From positions 1 to 64,000 of the forward strand of contig JAHYIS010000005.1 in assembly GCA_019429385.1 (NCBI GenBank): DNA of 64,000 nt. The letters run 5' to 3'. The position numbers were made by a program, and so were the translations under genes. Source of the stretch: ANME-2 cluster archaeon (lineage in GTDB: Archaea; Halobacteriota; Methanosarcinia; Methanosarcinales; Methanocomedenaceae). The notes below the pieces were generated by a model that saw only the letters and a list, made by a program, of their open reading frames with translations, was not told the DNA's origin and did not search any database. Positions 40,334-50,019 of this stretch are shown here, one piece after another. Position 1 is the stretch's first letter. Every line of letters begins with the position of its first letter.

Positions 40334-40942
40334 ATGACTATTATGGGAAAATCAATGATTACCGAAAAGATACGAATATCACCCTATTTGCACAGGGAAA
40401 TAACCAATCTTGTTGAGGATGGAGATTTTGCTTCCATTTCAGATTTCGTTAATATAGCAGTTTCCAGTTTCTTATCCAGAAACTTTGATTTGAATGAAAC
40501 AGAGGTTAAACCGTCTTTCGAGACACCTTTACTGTTATTATATCTGGCATTGATCGATAAAGGCGTAATCACAAAAAAAGATATGAGTGAGCTTGTAGAA
40601 AAAGTAAGAAATGACGACCTGGATAATTCGATTCTTGATGAATTTTTCAGTGGTATAGCAGAAGATTTTGTTGAATTCAATTTCTATGATATGCTGGATA
40701 ATGCAAAACAGATGGAAAAAGAAAAATCCTATGATATTGCTGAGAAAATATATCTGGATGTTATAGAAATGTTCCCTGAAGATTTCGAACCTGATTTCAG
40801 TCTGGGATGTCTTTATGTAAAAACAGGTAAAAAGAACGAAGGCCGCAACCATCTTGAAATTGCGCTCCAAAAGGCAAGAGATATGGAAGAAGAAGAGGAT
40901 ATAATTGAAATGATATCTTCAGAAATAAAGAAGATAAAATAG
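40334..40942 (+). CDS. Unknown protein with RHH-like N-terminus and TPR-like C-terminus
   Basis: A 202-residue protein. Residues about 8-50 (EKIRISPYLHREITNLVEDG, FASISDFVNIAVSSFL) look like a ribbon-helix-helix DNA-binding domain. The rest is helical and acidic; NAKQMEKEKSYDIAEKIYLD and FSLGCLYVKTGKKNEGRNHL fit a TPR-like pair. In-frame ATGs at 40343 and 40355 are alternative starts. A regulator whose TPR part senses a partner protein is one reading; the function is not known. It sits 13 bp after the preceding gene. Confidence 0.6.
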   Translation: MTIMGKSMITEKIRISPYLHREITNLVEDGDFASISDFVNIAVSSFLSRNFDLNETEVKPSFETPLLLLYLALIDKGVITKKDMSELVEKVRNDDLDNSILDEFFSGIAEDFVEFNFYDMLDNAKQMEKEKSYDIAEKIYLDVIEMFPEDFEPDFSLGCLYVKTGKKNEGRNHLEIALQKARDMEEEEDIIEMISSEIKKIK

Positions 40943-41037
40943 GATTTTCTCATTATGGATACTACTCCCTTCGAGTAGGCAAACAAGTTCCGTATGATAA
41001 CATATATATCCCATTCCTACCATGGTATGCACCTAGT

Positions 41038-42126
41038 ATGAAAGCAGTACTAGGACTTGAAGACGGCACAGTTGTTCAGGGTGCTGGTTTTGGTGCCGCT
41101 GGAGCTGCTGTTTGCGGGGAACTCGTTTTTTCAACTCAATATACCGGATACGAAGAGGCTCTTACCGACCCTTCCTATGCGGGTCAGATACTGATGTTCA
41201 CCTACCCCCTCATTGGCAATTACGGCGTGAGCGGCAAAACCTTCCAGTCAGACGGCATGAAAGCAGAAGCACTGGTGGTCAGGGAAGCGTGCGACCATCC
41301 GTCGCACCACCTGTCCGGACGCTCAATTTTTGATTTTGCACGGGATGAAGGCAGGCCCGGTATCGCTGGTGTGGATACCAGGATGCTCACCATCAAAACA
41401 CGGGAAACCGGCGCTATGCGGGCATGCCTGCTCACAGACAGCGATGACGGCGAGGAAGCGGTGCGCCTGGCAAGACAGCATCCGAAGATATCGGACCAGC
41501 ACAACCTGATAGATAAGGTGACCTGCCCCGCTCCCTATCACATCGAAGCAACCGGGAAGGACAAACCCCATTTCGTGGTCATCGACCTTGGGATAAAGAC
41601 CAATATGTTAACGAGCCTCAAGCAGCGTGGTGTGGGCATCACTGTGGTACCTGCAAGCACTCCCCTTGATTATATTATTGAACTCAAACCCGACGCCCTC
41701 TTTGTATCAAACGGCCCCGGAGACCCCGAGAAGGCCACCAATGCCATTGACGTTGTGAAAAACATGATGGGACAGGTCCCCATCTACGGCATCTGCTTCG
41801 GTAACCAGATCATATCCCTGGCACTGGGAGCCAGTACCTATAAACTGAAGTTCGGGCACCGGGGGGCTAACCAGCCGGTAAAGGACCTGCAAACAGGTAC
41901 CGTGTACATCACCTCCCAGAACCACGGATTTGCAGTGGATGCCGGCTCACTGGCTGGGGCAGAGGCCCATGTCACCCACATCAATGTCAATGACAGGACC
42001 GTGGAGGGTATCGCCCACAACGACCTGGATATCATGAGCGTGCAGTTCCATCCCGAGGCCAGTCCCGGGCCCTGGGACACTGAAAAATGGTTCTTTGATA
42101 CTATTGTGAAACGGGTGATGAAATAA
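41038..42126 (+). CDS. carA: Carbamoyl-phosphate synthase small subunit (glutaminase)
   Basis: A 362-residue class I glutamine amidotransferase subunit. The N-terminal domain starts KAVLGLEDGTVVQGAGFG. The glutaminase nucleophile is C253 in YGICFGNQI, a variant of GICLGHQ that I recall in other methanogen-type CarA proteins. The catalytic His/Glu are in VQFHPEASPGP. It feeds ammonia to CarB for carbamoyl phosphate in arginine and pyrimidine synthesis. ACATATATAT at about 40999-41008 is a likely TATA box. The stop overlaps the carB start by one base (TAATG). Confidence 0.96.
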   Translation: MKAVLGLEDGTVVQGAGFGAAGAAVCGELVFSTQYTGYEEALTDPSYAGQILMFTYPLIGNYGVSGKTFQSDGMKAEALVVREACDHPSHHLSGRSIFDFARDEGRPGIAGVDTRMLTIKTRETGAMRACLLTDSDDGEEAVRLARQHPKISDQHNLIDKVTCPAPYHIEATGKDKPHFVVIDLGIKTNMLTSLKQRGVGITVVPASTPLDYIIELKPDALFVSNGPGDPEKATNAIDVVKNMMGQVPIYGICFGNQIISLALGASTYKLKFGHRGANQPVKDLQTGTVYITSQNHGFAVDAGSLAGAEAHVTHINVNDRTVEGIAHNDLDIMSVQFHPEASPGPWDTEKWFFDTIVKRVMK

Positions 42127-45100
42127 TGCCCAGAGATCGGGATATCAGGAAAGTATTGCTGATAGGCAGCGGTCCCATCATGATAGGACAGGGGGCAGAA
42201 TTCGATTTCAGCGGCAGCCAGGCATGCCGGTCGCTCCGTGAAGAAGGTATCAGCGTGGTACTTATCAATTCCAATCCTGCCACTATCATGACCGACCCGG
42301 AAATGGCGGATGCCGTGTACATTGAACCCCTCAAACCCGAGATAGTGGAGCGTATTATCGAGAAAGAGCGCCCTGATGGGGTTATTGCGGGACTGGGAGG
42401 CCAGACCGGATTGAACCTTGTCAGTGAACTGGCAGACCGGGGCGTACTTGAGAAATACCAGGTAAAACTCTACGGCACACCCCTGAAAGCCATCCAGGAT
42501 ACCGAAGACCGGGACCTGTTCAAGCAGGCCATGCAGCGCATCGGCGAACCCGTCCCCCGCAGCAAGGCCGTGAACACCATCGATGATGCGGTTGCACTTA
42601 TCGATGAACTGGGCCTCCCCCTGGTCATCAGGCCGGCATACACACTGGGCGGGGCAGGCGGCGGTATCGCCAGGACAAAGGAAGAGCTTATCTCTATCAC
42701 CGAACTGGGTCTCAAGCGCAGCCGTATCCACCAGGTGCTTATCGAAGAGGGCGTGCTGGGCTGGAAAGAGTTCGAGTACGAAGTTATGCGTGATGCCAGT
42801 GACACCTGTATCGTGATATGCAACATGGAGAACATCGACCCTATGGGCATCCATACCGGGGACAGCATCGTGGTCACACCCAGCCAGACCCTCTCGGACC
42901 AGGACCACCAGATGCTGCGCAGCGCCAGTATCAATATTATCCGGAGCCTTGGTATCGAAGGCGGATGTAATATCCAGTACGCAGTAAAGGACGGGGAATA
43001 CCGAATAGTGGAGGTCAATCCCAGGGTGAGCCGCTCATCGGCACTTGCCAGCAAAGCCACCGGATACCCGATAGCCAGGGTGACAGCCAAGATAGCTATC
43101 GGCATGACCCTTGACGAGATACCGAACGATGTCACCAAAAAGATACCTGCTTCCTTTGAACCTACCGTGGACTATGTTGTGGTCAAGATACCCAGGTGGC
43201 CCTTCGACAAGTTCGTGACCGCGGACAAGACCCTGACCACTGCCATGAAGAGCACGGGCGAGGTCATGGCTATCGGGCGCACCATTGAAGAAGCCATGAA
43301 GAAGGCCATCCGCAGTCTTGATGTGGATATGTATTTCGGGTTCAGGGAGTGGAGCCATGATGAGGTCATTGACCTGCTGACCACCCCCACCCATGAGCGG
43401 TTATTTGCCATGTACCATGCCCTGAAAACGACCTTTATCATTGATGAGATATCAAAAATCACCTCTATCGACCCCTTCTTCCTGCAAAAGATCCAGAACA
43501 TCATCAGGATGGAAGCTACCCTGCGCTCAGAGTTGACCCGGGATACCCTTCGCAGTGCCAAGAGAATGGGCTTCACCGATGAAGAGATCGGGAAGCTCAC
43601 TGGCAAGACACGGGAAGAGATCAACGATATGCGCCGTACGATGGGAATTACAGCCACGTACAAGATGGTGGATACCTGTGCCGCCGAGTTCGCGGCCGAG
43701 ACCCCGTATTACTATTCATGCTATGAAGAGATGTGCGAGGATGAGCCTTCGGACAACAGGAAAGTGCTGATACTTGGTGCGGGACCTATCCGCATCGGGC
43801 AGGGTATTGAGTTCGATTACTGCACCGTTCATGCCGTGACCGCTCTGCGGGAAGAGGGTATCGAAACCCATATCATCAACAATAACCCGGAAACCGTATC
43901 AACCGATTACGATACTTCTGATAAATTATTTTTCGAACCACTGACCCTTGAGGATGTGATGAATGTTATCGAACGGGAACGACCCTGGGGTGTGATGGTG
44001 CAGTTCGGAGGCCAGACCTCGGTGAACCTGGCAATACCCCTGCAAAGTGAACTGCAGCGCAGGACCGACCTGGATACCATTATCCTGGGCACATCACCTG
44101 ACGACATGGATCTGGCTGAGAACAGGGAACTGTTCAATAAAATGCTCCAGAAGATGGGGATACCCCAGCCGGAAGCAGGTTATGCTTCATCAGAGGCCGA
44201 GGCCCGGGAAGTTGCAGCACGTATCGGATATCCGGTACTGGTACGTCCCTCGTACGTGCTGGGCGGCAGGGCCATGGAGATAGTGTATGATGAGGACGAC
44301 CTGAACCGCTATATGCACGAAGCGGTACGGGTCTCACCCAAGCATCCGGTACTTATCGATGATTTCCTTGAGAACTCGATCGAAATTGATGTGGATGCAG
44401 TGTGCGATGGTGAGGACGTGATCATTGGCGCTATCATGGAGCACATCGAGGAGGCAGGGATACACAGCGGGGATTCGGCCTGTGTGATACCGCCCCAGTC
44501 ACTGGGAAAATACGTGCTGGATACGGTCAGGGATTATGTCAGGCGCATCGCACTCGGGCTGCGGGTGAAAGGTATCCTGAACATCCAGATGGCTTACAAG
44601 GACAGGGTGGTGTATGTGCTGGAAGCGAACCCCCGCAGCAGCCGTACCATTCCCTTCGTGTCCAAGGCAGTGGGCCTGCCGATGGCTAAGATCGCAGCCA
44701 AGGCCATGATGGGCATATCGCTCAAGGAACAGGGATTCGTGACCGAACCTGTGCCTAAAAATGTCTCTGTAAAAGAAGTGTTGCTCCCCTTTGACAAACT
44801 GCCGGGAGCCGACCCCCTCTTAAGTCCTGAGATGCGCAGTACCGGGGAGGTCATGGGCGTGGATTATAGTTTCGGGCTGGCTTTCTTCAAGGCAGAACTG
44901 GCAGCTGATAACGCACTGCCAATGCAGGGTAAGGTGTTCATGTCCATCAGGGACCCGGATAAGCCTGCGCTGATGCAGGTGGCCAGGAAGATGGTCGATG
45001 CAGGACTTGAGTTGATCGCAACCAGCGGCACCGCACAGTACCTGGCAAGGAAAAGTATCGATGTAACGGCAATAAAGAAAGTTCATGAAGGAAGTCCCAA

Positions 45101-45326
45101 TATCATAGAACTCATGCGTACCGGTGATGTGGGTCTGGTCATTAACACACCCACCGGCAAGATGACACGCAAGGATGGACGGCGGATACGCAGGGCTGCT
45201 GTGGACTACGGAATACCATATATCACCACCATACAGGCAGCAATGGCAGCGGCCGATGCCATTGAGGCAATGAAGAGGGGCAAACTTTCCATTAAGAGTA
45301 TCGGTGAGTACCATTCCGAGATGTGA
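42126..45326 (+). CDS. carB: Carbamoyl-phosphate synthase large subunit
   Basis: A 1,066-residue subunit with the full two-fold layout: two homologous synthetase halves, each with a pre-ATP-grasp Rossmann part (LLIGSGPIMIGQGAEFDFSG and LILGAGPIRIGQGIEFDYCT) and an ATP-grasp domain (RPAYTLGGAGGG, RPSYVLGGRAMEI). An oligomerisation domain lies between, and a C-terminal MGS-like allosteric domain contains ATSGTAQYLARK and NTPTGKMTRKDG. Length and motifs are canonical; no frameshift. Translationally coupled to carA. Confidence 0.97.
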   Translation: MPRDRDIRKVLLIGSGPIMIGQGAEFDFSGSQACRSLREEGISVVLINSNPATIMTDPEMADAVYIEPLKPEIVERIIEKERPDGVIAGLGGQTGLNLVSELADRGVLEKYQVKLYGTPLKAIQDTEDRDLFKQAMQRIGEPVPRSKAVNTIDDAVALIDELGLPLVIRPAYTLGGAGGGIARTKEELISITELGLKRSRIHQVLIEEGVLGWKEFEYEVMRDASDTCIVICNMENIDPMGIHTGDSIVVTPSQTLSDQDHQMLRSASINIIRSLGIEGGCNIQYAVKDGEYRIVEVNPRVSRSSALASKATGYPIARVTAKIAIGMTLDEIPNDVTKKIPASFEPTVDYVVVKIPRWPFDKFVTADKTLTTAMKSTGEVMAIGRTIEEAMKKAIRSLDVDMYFGFREWSHDEVIDLLTTPTHERLFAMYHALKTTFIIDEISKITSIDPFFLQKIQNIIRMEATLRSELTRDTLRSAKRMGFTDEEIGKLTGKTREEINDMRRTMGITATYKMVDTCAAEFAAETPYYYSCYEEMCEDEPSDNRKVLILGAGPIRIGQGIEFDYCTVHAVTALREEGIETHIINNNPETVSTDYDTSDKLFFEPLTLEDVMNVIERERPWGVMVQFGGQTSVNLAIPLQSELQRRTDLDTIILGTSPDDMDLAENRELFNKMLQKMGIPQPEAGYASSEAEAREVAARIGYPVLVRPSYVLGGRAMEIVYDEDDLNRYMHEAVRVSPKHPVLIDDFLENSIEIDVDAVCDGEDVIIGAIMEHIEEAGIHSGDSACVIPPQSLGKYVLDTVRDYVRRIALGLRVKGILNIQMAYKDRVVYVLEANPRSSRTIPFVSKAVGLPMAKIAAKAMMGISLKEQGFVTEPVPKNVSVKEVLLPFDKLPGADPLLSPEMRSTGEVMGVDYSFGLAFFKAELAADNALPMQGKVFMSIRDPDKPALMQVARKMVDAGLELIATSGTAQYLARKSIDVTAIKKVHEGSPNIIELMRTGDVGLVINTPTGKMTRKDGRRIRRAAVDYGIPYITTIQAAMAAADAIEAMKRGKLSIKSIGEYHSEM

Positions 45327-45330
45327 AAAT

Positions 45331-45864
45331 ATGAAAATACTGGCATTGATAGGCAGCCCCAGGAAAGAGGGGAACACTGACATTCTGGTAGATTCAGTGC
45401 TGGGCGGTGCAAAGGCTGCCGGGCACCAGGGCGAAAAACATTACCTGTACGACCTCGACCTGCTGCCGTGCATTGATTGCCGCAACTGCAAGAACGGTGA
45501 TAAAGTATGTACCAGGGACGACGACATGAAGTATATCTACCCGAAGATAGAGGGTGCGGACGTGATACTGTTCGGAACGCCCCTGTACTGGTACGGGCCG
45601 TCGGGTCCCATGAAACTGCTCATGGACAGGCTGCTGCCCTATAGCGAGACCGACATGCTGAAGGGTAAACGTGCGGTGCTGGTCATTCCTTCTGCCGAAG
45701 GAGCTGGTGCCTGTGAGGCAGTTGTCAGGATGTTCAAGCTTTCTTTTGATTACCTGGGAATTGATATCACTGATGTATTGTTACCAATGGCTTATGAGAG
45801 AGAGGAGATTTCAGGAAATACAGAGGAACTGGAACGGGCCAGAAGAGTTGGAGCATTGCTGTAG
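45331..45864 (+). CDS. Iron-sulfur flavoprotein (Isf-like NADPH-dependent FMN reductase family)
   Basis: A 177-residue flavodoxin-like protein from ATG 45331, 4 bp after carB with GAGATGTGA upstream. GSPRKEGNTDILVDSVLGGA is the FMN phosphate loop; FGTPLYWYGPSGPMKLLMDR is the second loop. The compact cysteine motif C47-x2-C50-x2-C53-x6-C60 is the [4Fe-4S] ligand pattern of archaeal Isf, which passes electrons from ferredoxin and has been linked to O2/H2O2 reduction. It ends 14 bp from the convergent ATPase gene. Confidence 0.85.
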   Translation: MKILALIGSPRKEGNTDILVDSVLGGAKAAGHQGEKHYLYDLDLLPCIDCRNCKNGDKVCTRDDDMKYIYPKIEGADVILFGTPLYWYGPSGPMKLLMDRLLPYSETDMLKGKRAVLVIPSAEGAGACEAVVRMFKLSFDYLGIDITDVLLPMAYEREEISGNTEELERARRVGALL

Positions 45865-45878
45865 CTATAGAATATCAA

Positions 45879-47204
45879 CTATATTATTGACATAAACAAC
45901 CATACTGGAATGAACCAGACCTCGACGCCATTGAACACTTCCATTCTAAGTTCATTCTTTGTGACTATGATGCCTCTGGTTAATTTAAACTTCTTGCAGA
46001 ATTTTAGAACTGATCTGATGTCGCTCTGGCCTATAGAATTCTGGTATTTTACCTCTACAGGCATTGGTGTATTTTCAATGGAAACTATAAAGTCCACCTC
46101 TTCAACATCACGCCAGTAACTAACGTTTTCAAACTTCCTGATCAGATGGGTGAATACACAATTTTCCACCTGTACCGGTTCATCAACAGATGTGGAAATG
46201 GCATTCCTGAGCCCTGTATCTATCATATATACCTTCTTTTCTTTTTGCATGACCGCTTTTGATGAATAAGAGAAATAATTTACCATGAAAACAAGGTACG
46301 TTTCCTCAAGATACCTGACATACCTGATCACAGTTTCCACATCAATACCAAGAGCAGATGAAATTTTCCGGAAGCTGAACCTGTTACCGATATTCTGTGC
46401 AAGAAATACCGCAATACTCTCGAGAGCCCTTACATCCCTGACAGGATACATTTTTAAAATATCTTTGTAGATTGTGTCGTAGAAATACTGTTTCAATATT
46501 TCTCTGGATTTTCCAGCATCCTCATTAATAGTCCTCGGATAGCCGCCGGAGTAAAGATATTCCTTGAATAAGAGAATCAACTTATTATTGAATGGAAGGA
46601 CAGCATTATAAGCATCTTCAAAGTTTTTGTAAGAAAAGGCTGTCTTTTCCATTCGTATAGTATCCCTGGCCTGTATAAATTCACGATACGAAAATGGATA
46701 TATCAAAAACCTTAAATTGCGTCCGGTAAGAGCCGCAGATTCATCTTTTATGGCAAGCGAACTTGAACCGGATACAATGAACTTTATATTCGCATACTGA
46801 TCAAAGTATTTTTTCAGCCACATCTCCCACCCTTTGAAATACTGGACCTCATCTATGAAGACATATATTTTCTGGTCTTTTACCTCTCGAAGGATGATGT
46901 CCTGGTATGATTCAAACAGTCGGATAAATAAATCGTCTCCCATATCCAGGGTTATTTCCGGATCATCAAGCGATATATACATGATATGCTTCGGGCTGAT
47001 ACCGCTTTGCAGGAGTGAATGTATAAGCTGGTAAATTATGGTTGTTTTTCCCGACCTTCGGGGACCTATGAGAGTAAGTATCTCCCGGTCATATATGAAT
47101 TGTTCAATTTCACCTGTTTTTTCACGTGGAATTGTATCCCGATATTCCAATGGTATATCACCGGTTGTCCACCAGTTGTTAACCTGGAATAGGTATTCTT
47201 TCAT
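45879..47204 (-). CDS. DUF4143-type AAA ATPase (archaeal ATPase family)
   Basis: A 441-residue protein with an N-terminal P-loop domain (Walker A GPRRSGKTTII; Walker B YVFIDEVQYFKGW; sensor-like FIVSGSSSLAI). It also has a winged-helix segment and a C-terminal DUF4143 domain with restriction-nuclease-like features (VDFIVSIENTPMPVEVKYQ). Such proteins are numerous in archaea and often lineage-expanded; their role is unknown. A second member lies at 51254-52618. The upstream gap (47205-47352) has a small inverted repeat, TTGTC-N10-GACAA, at 47270-47289. Confidence 0.88.
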   Translation of the reverse strand: MKEYLFQVNNWWTTGDIPLEYRDTIPREKTGEIEQFIYDREILTLIGPRRSGKTTIIYQLIHSLLQSGISPKHIMYISLDDPEITLDMGDDLFIRLFESYQDIILREVKDQKIYVFIDEVQYFKGWEMWLKKYFDQYANIKFIVSGSSSLAIKDESAALTGRNLRFLIYPFSYREFIQARDTIRMEKTAFSYKNFEDAYNAVLPFNNKLILLFKEYLYSGGYPRTINEDAGKSREILKQYFYDTIYKDILKMYPVRDVRALESIAVFLAQNIGNRFSFRKISSALGIDVETVIRYVRYLEETYLVFMVNYFSYSSKAVMQKEKKVYMIDTGLRNAISTSVDEPVQVENCVFTHLIRKFENVSYWRDVEEVDFIVSIENTPMPVEVKYQNSIGQSDIRSVLKFCKKFKLTRGIIVTKNELRMEVFNGVEVWFIPVWLFMSII

Positions 47205-47352
47205 AGGTATCCGTTTTGAGGTGATTGTTTATTAAATTGTCGGTTTAATCCAACGATTTTTCTCATTTATTGTCGTTTTTATATGACAATATACCAATTA
47301 CAGCCTGCACATTACATTTATTAATTGTTACTGAGCATAAATAACCCATGCC

Positions 47353-48579
47353 TCATACCAGAAAAACATAGTACACTGCACAATTGATCACGGTCAGGGG
47401 TATCCCGATCTTGACAAAGTCCATGAATCTAATAGTATGACCGTATTTTTCGGCATTATGTATGATTATCACATTACTGGCAGCACCCAGAATGGTCAGA
47501 TTTCCTGCTATAGTACTTCCTGCAGCTAATGCCATCAATTGTGGAACACCTGCGTCAGCCAGGGTCAGGATGGGCAGGTAAAGTGCCACCAGCGGCACAT
47601 TTGAAATGAACTGGCTCAGGATGATACTGACAGCAAGTATCATCGGGGTTGAAGCTGCATCCAGCGGGACCCTGTCTAACTGGTACTGGAAAAAACCCGT
47701 ATTCCACACACTCTGCATCAGTATGAACATTGATATGAAAAATATCAGGGTATGCCAGTCAATACGGGATAGTATCTTCAATCGTTGTGTGTGGGCCATG
47801 ATGGGAATGGCTGCAATAAGGCTCATGTATGCCAGATCAAGGGTAAAGCTGGCATGGAACATTATCAGACCGATTTTCAAGAAGATAAGTGATACCAGCA
47901 TTAAGAGAGACAACCTGGAAAGAAATGCCAGGCGGTAATCTCGTATTGGTTCTTCGGAATGGTTCAGCGCACCGCTTGTAAAACTCTGCCTGAAGCTCAG
48001 TTTTAATACTACAAAAGCCAGCAAAATATTGATTAGAGTGGGTAAGAACAGGTATCGTAAAAAAGTAACGAACAAATCGATAATGTTCCCATCAAGGGCT
48101 ATCAGGAGATTCTGGGGATTGCCTATAGGGCTCATGACACTACCTGTCGTTATGGAAAATGCAAGAGCGAGCAGCAGCAGTTTTGGGGAGATACCGTGTT
48201 TTCCTGCAAGGTGCAGCATCACCGGAGTACCGATAATGGCAAGGGTGTCGTTCATGATAAGAGCAGATGCAAAACCCATGACCACCATGATGGTAAATAC
48301 CAGCATATCCATGGACTTTGCTCTCCTGAATATTCGATAGGTGAGGTGACCCAGGTACCCGCTGTCTTCCAGGGACTGCCCGATGACGAAAACACCGAAC
48401 AGGAACAGTAGTACGTCCAGGTTCACCGACCGTGCGGATTCTATGGGAGATATCTGCCCGGTTACCACAACACCTGCTGCACCCAGGGTCATTACCTGCC
48501 AGATAGGTAGCCGAACTTTTCCTATCTTCCTTACAGCGATGAGGATAAAGACCAGGAAAAGAATGAATATCGCAAGCAC
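47353..48579 (-). CDS. ArsB/NhaD/CitM-superfamily membrane transporter
   Basis: A 408-residue protein with about 11-12 transmembrane helices and the ion-transporter fold. Repeated re-entrant segments read MNDTLAIIGTPVMLHLAGK with SPIGNPQNLLIAL, and FISNVPLVALYLPIL with STIAGNLTILGAASNVI. These match the ArsB/NhaD/SLC13-like group, which moves arsenite, Na+/H+ or dicarboxylates. No ars genes are adjacent, so substrate is open. It begins with GTG. Confidence 0.82.
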   Translation of the reverse strand: MLAIFILFLVFILIAVRKIGKVRLPIWQVMTLGAAGVVVTGQISPIESARSVNLDVLLFLFGVFVIGQSLEDSGYLGHLTYRIFRRAKSMDMLVFTIMVVMGFASALIMNDTLAIIGTPVMLHLAGKHGISPKLLLLALAFSITTGSVMSPIGNPQNLLIALDGNIIDLFVTFLRYLFLPTLINILLAFVVLKLSFRQSFTSGALNHSEEPIRDYRLAFLSRLSLLMLVSLIFLKIGLIMFHASFTLDLAYMSLIAAIPIMAHTQRLKILSRIDWHTLIFFISMFILMQSVWNTGFFQYQLDRVPLDAASTPMILAVSIILSQFISNVPLVALYLPILTLADAGVPQLMALAAGSTIAGNLTILGAASNVIIIHNAEKYGHTIRFMDFVKIGIPLTVINCAVYYVFLV

Positions 48580-48678
48580 AGACCTGATATAAGGTCATAC
48601 GGATTATATTAACCATCTCATCGTTACCGCAGAAAAATCCCTAAATACTTGCGGACGAAATGAATTATGGAGATTACT

Positions 48679-49068
48679 ATGCCATTAGCCAGATTCATAC
48701 CACAACAAAAACGCATGTCTACCACGGTAGGCGGAATGCTCATACTGGTCAGCGAGACCATGTTCCTGTTCTCATTGCTGAATTTCGTACTGGTGACCCG
48801 GATACAATACTACAACCCTGGTGATGCATACATGCGCCAGTTATTTCCCAGTTACCTGCTGTTCCTGGGAATCCTGGCTGCCGGGGCACTGCTGGTAATG
48901 ATATTCGTGTATGTGTTCATATTACCCAGCAAGATGGTATTCTCGCAACAACAGGCAATAAAGGATGAGCGCAGCCCTACCCATAACCTGCTCATGGAAG
49001 TGCACAGGGAACTGGGTGAACTGAGGGACGAAATGGCCAGTCTTCGACAGTTGATAGATAAGGTTTAA
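48679..49068 (+). CDS. Small two-TM membrane protein with C-terminal coiled coil
   Basis: A 129-residue protein from ATG 48679. GGAG 9 nt upstream favours it over the in-frame ATG at 48667. Two hydrophobic helices (GGMLILVSETMFLFSLLNFV and LLFLGILAAGALLVMIFVYV) are joined by a polar loop, and a heptad-like tail (EVHRELGELRDEMASLRQL) follows. No family recognised. It is divergent from the transporter gene and followed by tRNA-Arg. Confidence 0.65.
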   Translation: MPLARFIPQQKRMSTTVGGMLILVSETMFLFSLLNFVLVTRIQYYNPGDAYMRQLFPSYLLFLGILAAGALLVMIFVYVFILPSKMVFSQQQAIKDERSPTHNLLMEVHRELGELRDEMASLRQLIDKV

Positions 49069-49121
49069 GATAATTGGATTGTATATGAAGGTCGCTCACA
49101 TAATGCATTTGGGCGAGCAGT

Positions 49122-49193
49122 GTCCCGATAGGGTAGCGGATATCCTTGAAGCCTGCGGAGTTTCAGACCCGGGTTCGAGTCCCGGTCGGGACG
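49122..49193 (+). tRNA. tRNA-Arg (anticodon GCG)
   Basis: A 72-nt tRNA. Acceptor stem GTCCCGA/TCGGGAC with discriminator G; anticodon stem GAAGC/GTTTC around loop CTGCGGA, giving GCG (reads CGC and CGU). T stem CCGGG/CCCGG with loop TTCGAGT. CCA is not encoded and there is no intron. Confidence 0.95.
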
Positions 49194-49215
49194 TCTTTCC
49201 TTTAGACCTTGATCA

Positions 49216-49710
49216 TCAGAGCAGGAATTTCTCGAACCGCTCTTTGGGAGCCTTGCATATAGGACACATGTGCGGAGGCTCGGCCCTTGCGGCCAGGTAG
49301 CCACATACCGTACAACGCCAGACTGAGATATCTTTATCACTTTCTGCCACTGTCATGTCCACGTCCTCACCTTTGCCGAGTATCTTCTCCACAGGCCGCC
49401 TCTCGGGTATGGGGAGGTGGGGTCTTGTGCCGCGTATCCAATTTTCGTCTACGTATAACGTGCAGTAGCAGCATCCGAATTCCTCAAGGTCCGGGTCCCG
49501 GTAGTCACAGGGGCAGATAATATCCATATCCTTGGCAAGGGTACCTGAGGCAAGCCGGCAGGGACATGAGCGGTATCCATACCGTTTTTCGTTCTCGACC
49601 AGGCCAATGAGCAGGTCTTCGAGTATGACCGTATCAGATTGCATAGTATACCCGCCTTCATCTGCCAGCTGCTTTAATTCTGCGTATAACGCTTCTGTCT
49701 CTTCGTTCAT
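49216..49710 (-). CDS. Ferredoxin:disulfide reductase (FTR catalytic domain fused to rubredoxin)
   Basis: A 164-residue two-domain protein. Residues 1-112 are an FTR catalytic (beta) domain with C49-P-C51, C66-P-C68 and C81-Y-C83 supplying the [4Fe-4S] ligands and redox disulfide. A tyrosine replaces the usual His in the last CxC. Residues about 130-164 form a rubredoxin-like domain (CTVCGY and CPICKAP). As I recall, methanosarcinal archaea have this fusion as a ferredoxin-driven disulfide reductase. Its start overlaps the glutaredoxin stop by 4 bp, naming a likely redox partner. Confidence 0.9.
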   Translation of the reverse strand: MNEETEALYAELKQLADEGGYTMQSDTVILEDLLIGLVENEKRYGYRSCPCRLASGTLAKDMDIICPCDYRDPDLEEFGCCYCTLYVDENWIRGTRPHLPIPERRPVEKILGKGEDVDMTVAESDKDISVWRCTVCGYLAARAEPPHMCPICKAPKERFEKFLL

Positions 49711-49955
49711 AGTCCCAGCGCCCTGTCTACTTTCTCTTTATCATACCCAACTATTACTTTGCCGTTTATCACTGCAGTGGGAAAACTGATAGATGGATTC
49801 AGTTCCATGACCTTCATGAGGACCTTTTCCCGCTCGCTTCCAGATAATGTATCTACATCAATATAATCGAATTCAAAGCCGTTGTCCCTGAGATACTTTT
49901 TCAGGCCTTTGCAGTATACGCATGTGCTTAGTGTGTAAAGCATGATAGTGGTCAT
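49707..49955 (-). CDS. Glutaredoxin-like/NrdH-type redoxin
   Basis: An 82-residue thioredoxin-fold protein with redox motif C12-V-Y-C15 and cis-proline region ISFPTAVINGKVIVGYD, as in NrdH-like glutaredoxins. It would take electrons from the disulfide reductase encoded immediately downstream (4-bp overlap) and reduce target proteins such as ribonucleotide reductase. The 64-bp upstream gap is unremarkable. Confidence 0.9.
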   Translation of the reverse strand: MTTIMLYTLSTCVYCKGLKKYLRDNGFEFDYIDVDTLSGSEREKVLMKVMELNPSISFPTAVINGKVIVGYDKEKVDRALGL

Positions 49956-50019
49956 GGTTTGTGGAATCCCCCTGTGATGTTAACCTTGTTCCTGCTTTGA
50001 GTTAGACGTCATTACCTAT

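Noticed and set aside
41838-42908. 356-codon minus-strand frame across the carA/carB junction
   Set aside because: Both carA and carB are clearly coding on the plus strand here. The antisense frame has no domain and reflects codon bias.
47270-47289. Small inverted repeat TTGTC-N10-GACAA upstream of the first DUF4143 gene
   Set aside because: Arms of only five bases in AT-rich DNA; too weak to call an operator.
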